From an uncultured Sphingomonadales bacterium (lineage in GTDB: Bacteria; Pseudomonadota; Alphaproteobacteria; Sphingomonadales; Sphingomonadaceae): a stretch of 6,047 nucleotides of DNA. Made by a program: the position numbers and the translations under genes. Below, piece by piece: positions 1 through 6,047 of this stretch (positions within the stretch are counted from its first letter, which is position 1; each line of letters opens with the position of its first letter). The notes beneath the pieces were generated by a model. The model was not told the DNA's origin. It searched no databases and was given only the letters and a program-made list of their open reading frames with translations. Location: contig CAITOD010000280.1 in NCBI GenBank assembly GCA_903893935.1, forward strand, positions 1 through 6,047, in the 5' to 3' direction.

Positions 1-609
<609 letters not shown>

Positions 610-617
610 CATTATCT

Positions 618-642
618 CCCCAGTGAATCAATGGCGCTGGGG
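618..642 (-). promoter_or_regulatory. Inverted repeat masking the gdhA ribosome binding site
   Basis: In the gdhA transcript, CCCCAG (complement of 642-637) and CTGGGG (complement of 623-618) are perfect 6-base inverted repeats around a 13-base loop. The second arm overlaps the GGGGAG Shine-Dalgarno (621-616), so the hairpin would hide the ribosome site. An upstream segment GGCGCTG (complement of 696-690) is perfectly complementary to CAGCGCC (complement of 639-633). That segment shares the CAG of the masking arm, so the two pairings cannot both form fully. This is the geometry of a translational switch. No known riboswitch consensus was recognised, and chance pairing in GC-rich DNA is possible. 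Confidence 0.35.
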
Positions 643-703
643 TCATGCGATATTTCGAAAATTCAGCGACTTGTTTGTTTTTTCAGGATCAGCGCCGGGT
701 CTG

Positions 704-732
704 ACTATCCGACGGTTTGCCCCGGATTGCAA
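704..732 (-). promoter_or_regulatory. Candidate sigma70-type promoter of gdhA
   Basis: Read on the minus strand, TTGCAA (732-727) and GATAGT (709-704) are separated by exactly 17 bases. Each hexamer matches 4 of 6 consensus positions. Transcription would begin near 697, giving a leader of roughly 85-90 bases before gdhA. It is the best-spaced pair I found upstream of gdhA. It is inferred from sequence alone, and promoters in alphaproteobacteria often diverge from the E. coli consensus. Confidence 0.4.
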
Positions 733-894
733 CCTTCCATGTCTGCACCGCTGGAAATGGTTTTGAAAAAAGACACCTGTCGGCAAAAGTCCTGCCGCGA
801 CCCGATTGCATTGCTACAACAGTGATGTAGTTTGCGCGCGGCATGTGTGGGCAGCGTTGGCACTCGTTGCGTCCATGCATCCGGCTAAGAAGTG

Positions 895-923
895 TTGAAG
901 GGCGGGCACCGCAGGCACACAAT
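895..923 (+). promoter_or_regulatory. Candidate promoter of the two-partner secretion operon
   Basis: TTGAAG (895-900) and CACAAT (918-923) are spaced by 17 bases, each matching 4 of 6 sigma70 consensus positions. This would place transcription start near 930 and leave a leader of about 65 bases before the ATG at 995. A short inverted repeat, GGCAC (914-918) and GTGCC (929-933) with a 10-base spacer, straddles the -10 element and the predicted start. It could be an operator, but five-base arms are weak evidence. Confidence 0.38.
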
Positions 924-994
924 CATACGTGCCGCAGCGCTCGTTCCGGTGGTCGCGCACCGTTTGCCTGGTTTTGAAGCTTGGGGACACGACC

Positions 995-2845
995 ATGGAT
1001 TTTGTGCGACGCCCGTCGCCGCGCGCACCGCTGACCGGACAACAATCGGGCCGGGCGTGTGCGTTGCGCAAACCAACCGGCTTCGCGCCTGCAGCATTGC
1101 TGTTCGCGCTGAGCCTCGCGCCGCAATCGAGCCTGGCGCAGAGCGCGCCGGCTGCCGCGACCGCCGGGCTGCCCACGCACGAACAGCTGGAAAACGGCGC
1201 CCCTCCGGTGCGCGCGCAGACCGCCCAGCCCTCGCGCCTGCACGTCGATGACAGCGTCGAGCGCGCGCCCTGCGCGCTCGATGGTGACCGCTTTGCCGCC
1301 GTGCGCGTGCACATCACCCAGGCCACCTTTGCCAATCTCGGCCCGGTGCCCGCCGCCGCTCTCGAACCGGCGTGGAAAGCCTATGCCGGCACCGATCAGC
1401 CGATCAACGTGCTGTGCCGGATCCGCGATCAGGCCGCGACCACATTGCGCGCAATGGGCTATCTCGCCGCGGTCGAAGTACCGGTGCAGCGCATAACCGA
1501 CGGGCAGGTGCGGTTCGAAGTGCTCTATGCCCGTGTCGTTTCGGTGCGCGTGATCGGGCACCCCGGGCACAACCGCGGCGTGTTGCAGGCCTATCTCGAC
1601 CGACTGGTCGATGGCCAGGTGTTCAACCGGTTCCGCGCCGAACGCGAAGTGCTGCTGGCGCGCGACATCCCGGGCTACGAGCTCTATCTCACGCTCAAAC
1701 CCGCCGGCACCGGTGCAGGCGCGATGATTGCCGAAGTGCGCGTCGAAAACACGCCCGTCGTGGTCGATGCGACGGTGTCGGACTTGGCCGCCCCTTCGAC
1801 CGGGCGGATCGGTGCGCAATTGCGCGCAAGCTTCAACGGGCTGACCGGGCTGGGCGACCAGACCACGCTGTCGGCCTATACGACCAGCCAGTTCCACAAA
1901 CAGCAGATCTGGCAGGCCGGCCACCAGATGCAGCTCGGCAGCAGCGGCGTGCAGCTTGCCGCGCATCTGACCTATGCGATCACCCGCCCCGAACTCGGCG
2001 GCGGCATTCCGCCGTTCGAAGCGCGCACCTGGCTGTTCAACATGGCCGCGAGCTACCCGATCCTGCGCCACGAAGCGGGCGACTTGCGTGTTTCGGCGGG
2101 GATCGATCTGGTCAACCAGAACGTGACGTTTGCCGGGCAGGCATTCAGCCGCGATCGCCTGCGCGTCGGGTTCATCCGGCTCGATGGCGATGCGCACGAT
2201 CCGCGCGGGTCGCAAGCCTGGGGGCTGCCGCTGTGGCGCGCGAGCGCGTCGCTCGAATTGCGCCAAGGCCTGTCGGTCCTCGGTGCAACGCCCGATTGCC
2301 TTAGCTACAGCCCGTGCCTGTCGGCCGGGTTTGTCGCTCCCAGCGTGTCGATCGGCAATCCCCAATCGACCGTGGTGCGCGCCTCGGCCGATATCGAGGT
2401 AAACCCGGCGCGGATTGTCAGCCTTGAATTCGGCTTGCGCGGACAAGCCGCATCATCGCCGCTCTATGCGTTCGAACAGTTTTCGCTCGGCAATTACAGC
2501 GTCGGCCGCGGCTATGCGCCGGGCGCGCTGGTGGGCGATTCGGGGATCGCGCTATCGACCGAAGTGCGCGGGCCGGTGTTGCGGCTGTCGGACAAGGCGT
2601 CGATCGGCGCGCAACCGTTCGTGTTCAGCGACAATGGCTGGGCATGGCGCCGGCTGATCGCCAGCCCCAGCCCCGACAATCTGCATTCGCTGGGCGGCGG
2701 CGCGCGCTTCAGCTTCGGTTCGCTGGCGCAGATCGATGCCTCGGTAGCGGTGCCGCTGACCCGGCTTGCCACCGAAACACGCGTCGAACCGCCCTTGTTC
2801 CTGCTCACCCTGTCGACCCGGTTTTGGCCATGGAGGTACCGCTGA
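995..2845 (+). CDS. Two-partner secretion outer-membrane transporter (TpsB; ShlB/FhaC/HecB family)
   Basis: A 616-residue Omp85-superfamily pore that exports the exoprotein encoded next. ATG 995 is chosen because GGGGA lies 8 bases upstream and the frame then opens with a signal peptide. It has a long basic n-region (residues 1-29), a hydrophobic core (about 30-42) and an SLA|Q cleavage site near 48/49. Residues 49-92 are a Pro/Ala-rich linker where FhaC carries its plug helix. Two POTRA domains follow (about 93-179 and 180-255), the first with Cys93 and Cys141, which could form a disulfide. The rest is the beta-barrel, with alternating hydrophobic strands. The lid-loop signature is VGRGY (503-507) followed by GDSG (514-517), the hallmark of this family. 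Cys435 and Cys441 may staple a barrel loop. The C-terminus ends WPWRYR rather than the usual terminal Phe. The length fits the family (about 550-600). The gene overlaps the exoprotein gene by one base. The family call is secure; the substrate is inferred from context. Confidence 0.94.
   Translation: MDFVRRPSPRAPLTGQQSGRACALRKPTGFAPAALLFALSLAPQSSLAQSAPAAATAGLPTHEQLENGAPPVRAQTAQPSRLHVDDSVERAPCALDGDRFAAVRVHITQATFANLGPVPAAALEPAWKAYAGTDQPINVLCRIRDQAATTLRAMGYLAAVEVPVQRITDGQVRFEVLYARVVSVRVIGHPGHNRGVLQAYLDRLVDGQVFNRFRAEREVLLARDIPGYELYLTLKPAGTGAGAMIAEVRVENTPVVVDATVSDLAAPSTGRIGAQLRASFNGLTGLGDQTTLSAYTTSQFHKQQIWQAGHQMQLGSSGVQLAAHLTYAITRPELGGGIPPFEARTWLFNMAASYPILRHEAGDLRVSAGIDLVNQNVTFAGQAFSRDRLRVGFIRLDGDAHDPRGSQAWGLPLWRASASLELRQGLSVLGATPDCLSYSPCLSAGFVAPSVSIGNPQSTVVRASADIEVNPARIVSLEFGLRGQAASSPLYAFEQFSLGNYSVGRGYAPGALVGDSGIALSTEVRGPVLRLSDKASIGAQPFVFSDNGWAWRRLIASPSPDNLHSLGGGARFSFGSLAQIDASVAVPLTRLATETRVEPPLFLLTLSTRFWPWRYR
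2832..2836 (+). promoter_or_regulatory. Shine-Dalgarno of the exoprotein gene, inside the transporter gene
   Basis: GGAGG lies 8 bases before the ATG at 2845, within the last codons of the transporter. It decides the exoprotein start: the alternative in-frame ATG at 2851 would be 14 bases away. Together with the TGATG stop/start overlap (2843-2847), this arrangement supports translational coupling of the two proteins. Confidence 0.75.
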
Positions 2846-5800
2846 TGCGCATGTCATCTGCTGTCAGGCGCCGCTGGAAAGCCTCGCGCGGCGTGTGCGA
2901 AGCATCGCGCGGCGTGATTGCCGTGCTGCTGGCAATCGGCGCGACGGGTATGCCCGGGCATGCGCTGGCGCAATTTGCAGGCACGCCGACGGTGGTGGCC
3001 GGGGGCGCCACTTTCAGCACCAGCGGCGCCACGCAGACGATCACGTTGGGTGGCACCAGCGGTCAGACAATTATCAACTGGGCGCCCAGCGACACTGCCA
3101 CATCAACCGCCCCGATCAGCTTTCTACCGTTTGGCCAGAACGTATTTTTTGCGAGCCCGACGTTTTTCAACACGCCCCCGCCGGTCAGCGTGCTCAACCG
3201 TATTCTCCCGACCGATGCAACTCGCGCCATCGAACTGAATGGCGGCGTGTCGAGCTCGCCCAACGTCCGCGTGTGGTTCTACAGCCCGGGCGGCTTCCTG
3301 ATCGGTCCAAAAGCGACCTTCAATCTCGGCGGGCTGGTGCTGACAGCGGCCGACCCGGTGCTGTCGACCGACGCCAACGGCAATCCGATCTTCATCACGT
3401 CCACGGCGGGCACCGACACGTTCAGCGTGGCGGGGGCGGCGGGCAGCCAGAGCGCGATCACCATCGAGTCGGGCGCGCAGATTACCGTCAACGGCATCAC
3501 CGGCCATTCGACGTACATGGTGGCAATCGCGCCGCAGATCAACAATGCCGGCACAATCAATGTCGCCGGATCGACCGCGCTGATCGCGGCCGAAAGCGCG
3601 AGCTTTGCGGTCGATCCGAGCGGACTGTTCCATGTTTCGGTGAGCGCCGGATCAACCGTTTCGAACAACACGTTCATCAACACCGGCAGCGTCGGCAGCA
3701 CCGATTCGGTGGCCGATGGCGCCGCGCAAGTTCGCCGCGTCTATCTGGTCGCGGTGCCCAAGAACAACGCGATCACGATGGCGATCTCGTCGGGCGGCAC
3801 GGTGGGCTTTGCCACTGCCGGCGCGGCATCGATGGAAGGCAACGAAGTCGTGCTCTCGGCGGGCGAAAACATCGCCGACACCGGGACGGGCAGCCCGACC
3901 GTGGTCGCCAATGCCGGGTCGGGTGCGGCCAGCCTCACGATCGGTGCGGGCACTTACAGTTCGAACACTTTCGCCGCCTCGACCGGATCGGTAACGGTGA
4001 CCGATCCGGCGAGCAGCATCACCTTCGGCTCGAATCTTGCGCTCACCGCGCCGCAAGCCGCAGTCAATGCGGCTACGGGGACAATCGCGGTCGGCGGCAA
4101 TCTGTCCGTGATTGCCGACAATCTGGGTCTCGGCAATTCGGCGATCGGCAATCTTGCTTCGGTATCGGTCGCGAATGGAGCAAAGCTGACCGTCGGCGGC
4201 GCAGCGGCAGCGCTGGTGGTGAACGGCGATCTGACGGTCAGCGCGAATGATACACTGGGCGGCAATGGCGGCATCGCACAAGTCGCGGTCACCGGCGGCA
4301 GCCTGACGGTGGCCGGGCTTGCGACGGTGAGCGCGACCGGATCGTGGGCCAATGCCGGGGAAGACAGCAACCCCGGCGGGATCGCGACCAGCGGCGGCAC
4401 GGCCAGCGTCACCGCCAGCGCGGGCGGGACGATCACGGTCGGCGAAGTGCTGTCCGTCGATGCATCCGCCGATGGCTCGGCGGCAGCCAGTGCTTACGCC
4501 AACGTGGGCTCTCCCCCGCCCGACACGGGTATCAACGCAACGGGCGGCCACGCCACGATCATGGCCGCGGGCAGCGGATCGCTGATCAATGCGGCAGGCG
4601 GTTTGCTCGCCAATTCCGACGCGATCGGGGGCACCGACACCACGGTCACCACCGGCGGTTCGGCGATCGGCGGTGTGGTTTCGCTGAGCGCAGCATCGGG
4701 TGGCACGTTGCAGACGGGCAACGCGGGGCAGATCCTTGGCAGCGCAATCGCGACCGGGGGCACTTCGAGCACGGGCAATGGCGGGTTCGCGCTCGGCGGC
4801 TCGGTCAGCCTGTCGGCAAGCAACGGCACGGTGACCATGACCGGCCCGGCGGCGATCACGCTGGCGGCCTCGGCCAGCGGCGGCTCCAGCTCGCTGGCAA
4901 GCGGCTTTGCAACCGGTGGTGATGCGACCGGCGGCACGGTAAGCCTTGGCGTGAGCGGTGCGACCGGCACGATTGTGACCAACACCACCGGCCAGGCTCC
5001 GGGCAGCTATGGTGCCATTCTCGATACATCCGCAGTCGGCGGCATTTCGAGCGAAACCGGCGCGGGTGGTGCGGCGACGGGCGGAACAACCACGATTGAT
5101 GTCGCCGGTCCCGGCACGGTTTCGCTGCTCGGCATCCCCTCGCTGACCGTGCTGGCAAGCGCGCAAGGCGGCAGCGGCGGCGCGAACGGCAGCGGTGGTC
5201 TGGCCACCGGCGGCAATGTCAATCTGGACATCACGAGCGGCATTTTCACGACTTCGGCAGCCGCGCAGTTCACCGCGCTGGCCGCTGGCGGCGGCAATGC
5301 GTCCGGCAACGGTGGCGATGCCGTCGGCGGCAACGTCCAGGTCAATGTCACCAACGGCGGCACCTTGACGATCGACGCCGGCACGGTGTTTTCCGCTTCG
5401 GCGCAAGGCGGTACATCTTCGCCCGATACAGGCGGCAATGCGCTCGGCGGCAATGTGCTGATCAACACGACCAATTCCTATCCGCTCCAGTTTGCCGCAG
5501 TCAGCGGCGGGCTCACGTTCGACACCAGCTACACCGCGGGCCCGGGCGATACGTCGGGCACTGCGGCAAGTGCAGGCGGCGCGCGGTTTGCTTCGGACGC
5601 ATCGTTGACCATCGGTTCGACCGTATCGATGGTTGGCAACACCTCGCTGGTGATCAAGTCGGGCGGCAGCATCGACCTGACCGGTACGATTTTCGCGCCG
5701 GGCAACAACGCGCATCTGCAACTGTGGGCCGACGATACCGGCACCGGCACGGGCACGGTCACCCTGAACGGACTCGACATCTACATGTCGGGCACCAACC

Positions 5801-6047
5801 CCACGGTCGATATCGATTACAACCCGACCGCGCTCGGCACCCCGACCAACTATGCGCCCAATGTCAGCGGTGCAGTACCGGTGGCCTACCAGCTGATCGA
5901 CAATGTGATGCAGTTGCAGGAGATTGGCAGTTACCTGTCGCAGAATTTTGCGCTGGGCAGAAATATCGATGCAAGCGCAACAGCCGGGTGGAATGGCGGC
6001 GCGGGTTTTGTGCCGATCTCACCCTTCAGCGGAAATTTTGACGGTAG
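2845..6047 (+). CDS. Two-partner secretion exoprotein (TpsA; filamentous-haemagglutinin-like), 3' end outside window
   Basis: A large secreted or surface protein exported by the upstream transporter; 1067 codons are present with no stop. A signal peptide (residues 1-42) has an Arg-rich n-region, a VIAVLLAIGATG core and an ALA|Q site. The TPS domain (about 50-170) shows the family layout: IINW (76-79), LNR (117-119), VWFYSPGGFLIG (143-154) and NLGGLVLTA (160-168). The SPGGFLIG segment replaces the classical NPNGI motif, and no NPNL motif is visible. Residues about 170-515 are Ala/Gly/Ser/Thr-rich with alternating hydrophobics, as in a right-handed beta-helix. Residues 517-910 form nine glycine-rich repeats (separate entry). 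From about 1033, QNFALGRNIDAS..AGWNGGAGF..FSGNFDG looks like the start of a GLUG-type region. No cysteine occurs after Cys18. The role is probably adhesion, aggregation or biofilm; a contact-dependent toxin cannot be excluded without the C-terminus. Antisense open frames here are shadows. Confidence 0.92.
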   Translation, partial: MRMSSAVRRRWKASRGVCEASRGVIAVLLAIGATGMPGHALAQFAGTPTVVAGGATFSTSGATQTITLGGTSGQTIINWAPSDTATSTAPISFLPFGQNVFFASPTFFNTPPPVSVLNRILPTDATRAIELNGGVSSSPNVRVWFYSPGGFLIGPKATFNLGGLVLTAADPVLSTDANGNPIFITSTAGTDTFSVAGAAGSQSAITIESGAQITVNGITGHSTYMVAIAPQINNAGTINVAGSTALIAAESASFAVDPSGLFHVSVSAGSTVSNNTFINTGSVGSTDSVADGAAQVRRVYLVAVPKNNAITMAISSGGTVGFATAGAASMEGNEVVLSAGENIADTGTGSPTVVANAGSGAASLTIGAGTYSSNTFAASTGSVTVTDPASSITFGSNLALTAPQAAVNAATGTIAVGGNLSVIADNLGLGNSAIGNLASVSVANGAKLTVGGAAAALVVNGDLTVSANDTLGGNGGIAQVAVTGGSLTVAGLATVSATGSWANAGEDSNPGGIATSGGTASVTASAGGTITVGEVLSVDASADGSAAASAYANVGSPPPDTGINATGGHATIMAAGSGSLINAAGGLLANSDAIGGTDTTVTTGGSAIGGVVSLSAASGGTLQTGNAGQILGSAIATGGTSSTGNGGFALGGSVSLSASNGTVTMTGPAAITLAASASGGSSSLASGFATGGDATGGTVSLGVSGATGTIVTNTTGQAPGSYGAILDTSAVGGISSETGAGGAATGGTTTIDVAGPGTVSLLGIPSLTVLASAQGGSGGANGSGGLATGGNVNLDITSGIFTTSAAAQFTALAAGGGNASGNGGDAVGGNVQVNVTNGGTLTIDAGTVFSASAQGGTSSPDTGGNALGGNVLINTTNSYPLQFAAVSGGLTFDTSYTAGPGDTSGTAASAGGARFASDASLTIGSTVSMVGNTSLVIKSGGSIDLTGTIFAPGNNAHLQLWADDTGTGTGTVTLNGLDIYMSGTNPTVDIDYNPTALGTPTNYAPNVSGAVPVAYQLIDNVMQLQEIGSYLSQNFALGRNIDASATAGWNGGAGFVPISPFSGNFDG
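4393..5574 (+). repeat. Nine degenerate glycine-rich protein repeats in the exoprotein
   Basis: Each unit begins with a GG-x-[VTA]-x-[LIV] strand, continues through a Thr/Ser-rich strand and an A-x-A-x-GG turn, and closes with a Gly-rich loop of the form GxGGxAxGG. Unit starts are 4393, 4543, 4669, 4795, 4930, 5080, 5209, 5326 and 5446, with the next partial start at 5575. Unit lengths are 50, 42, 42, 45, 50, 43, 39, 40 and 43 residues. Similarity is clear at protein level, but I saw no long exact DNA repeats, so the array looks old rather than recently duplicated. Each unit probably forms about two coils of a beta-helix with a Gly-rich loop protruding at a regular position. Confidence 0.75.

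Larger units (their letters stand above)
610..994. other. Divergent intergenic region between gdhA and the secretion operon
   Basis: This stretch of about 385 bases separates two divergently transcribed genes. It is visibly more AT-rich than the coding DNA around it near 650-685 and 755-775. It holds a candidate promoter for each direction and a structured gdhA leader, described separately. The central part, roughly 733-894, shows nothing assignable: no tRNA, no intrinsic terminator and no convincing small gene. A 64-codon open frame at 631-825 on the plus strand has no ribosome binding site and no recognisable protein sequence. Confidence 0.8.

Noticed and set aside
653..660. TTTCGAAA palindrome in the gdhA leader
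   Set aside because: Only eight bases, with no symmetric extension or second copy; expected by chance in an AT-rich stretch.
631..825. A 64-codon plus-strand frame in the intergenic region
   Set aside because: No Shine-Dalgarno before the ATG, no signal peptide or recognisable family, and it runs through the gdhA promoter and leader.
929..994. Upstream GTG start for the transporter
   Set aside because: It lacks a ribosome binding site, adds 22 residues before an already long n-region, and lies at the predicted transcription start; ATG 995 has GGGGA at 8 bases.
923..2446. A 507-codon minus-strand open frame opposite the transporter
   Set aside because: Arg/Ala/His-rich antisense shadow of a recognisable transporter gene, with no recognisable domain.
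2766..4250. A 494-codon plus-strand open frame overlapping the exoprotein start
   Set aside because: Wrong frame: Arg/Gln/Gly-rich and low in aliphatics, with no domain or credible ribosome site. The frame beginning at 2845 has all the family motifs.
4393..5574. RTX calcium-binding repeats
   Set aside because: The Gly-rich units lack the GGxGxDx(L/I/F)x nonapeptide with regular Asp, and RTX proteins use type I secretion rather than a TpsB pore.
4393..5574. CRISPR array or DNA-level tandem repeat
   Set aside because: Periodicity is at protein level within a continuous frame; unit lengths differ and exact DNA identity between units is limited to short stretches around GGCGGC.
3652..5721. A 689-codon open frame on the minus strand, the longest closed frame in the window
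   Set aside because: Its translation is dominated by Arg, Ala, Gly, His and Cys without hydrophobic or domain structure. It is the complement of the exoprotein's GC-rich Gly/Ala/Thr codons, and the plus-strand frame carries a signal peptide, TPS domain and periodic repeats.

Overview
The window is GC-rich DNA, probably from an alphaproteobacterium, and most likely a member of the Sphingomonadales. That placement is an inference from the style of the secretion proteins: a paired-cysteine POTRA region in the transporter and a VWFYSPGG-type motif in the exoprotein. No ribosomal marker is present to confirm it. There are three protein genes, and two of them run off the window edges.

Layout. Positions 1-609 (minus strand) hold the N-terminal 203 codons of gdhA, an NADP-type glutamate dehydrogenase; its C-terminal half lies beyond the left edge. 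Positions 610-994 are a divergent intergenic region. It has a plausible sigma70-type promoter in each direction. The gdhA leader also contains an inverted repeat that would pair with the gdhA ribosome binding site, plus an upstream arm that could compete with it. Positions 995-2845 (plus) encode an outer-membrane two-partner-secretion transporter (TpsB; ShlB/FhaC/HecB family). Positions 2845-6047 (plus) encode the N-terminal 1067 residues of its exoprotein partner (TpsA; filamentous-haemagglutinin-like). This gene overlaps the transporter stop codon by one base and is still open at the right edge.

How the parts work together. Both secretion proteins carry N-terminal signal peptides for export to the periplasm. 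By analogy with FhaC/FhaB, the POTRA domains of the transporter would capture the N-terminal TPS domain of the exoprotein and pass it through the 16-strand barrel, where it folds into a long beta-helix at the cell surface. The overlapping TGATG junction, with a good Shine-Dalgarno inside the end of the transporter gene, points to one transcript with coupled translation. gdhA is divergent housekeeping metabolism and has no evident functional link.

The most distinctive content is in the exoprotein. It has a divergent TPS domain, a nine-unit glycine-rich repeat array (positions 4393-5574), no cysteine after the signal peptide, and the start of a GLUG-like region at the right edge. No RNA genes, mobile elements, CRISPR arrays or convincing intrinsic terminators were seen.
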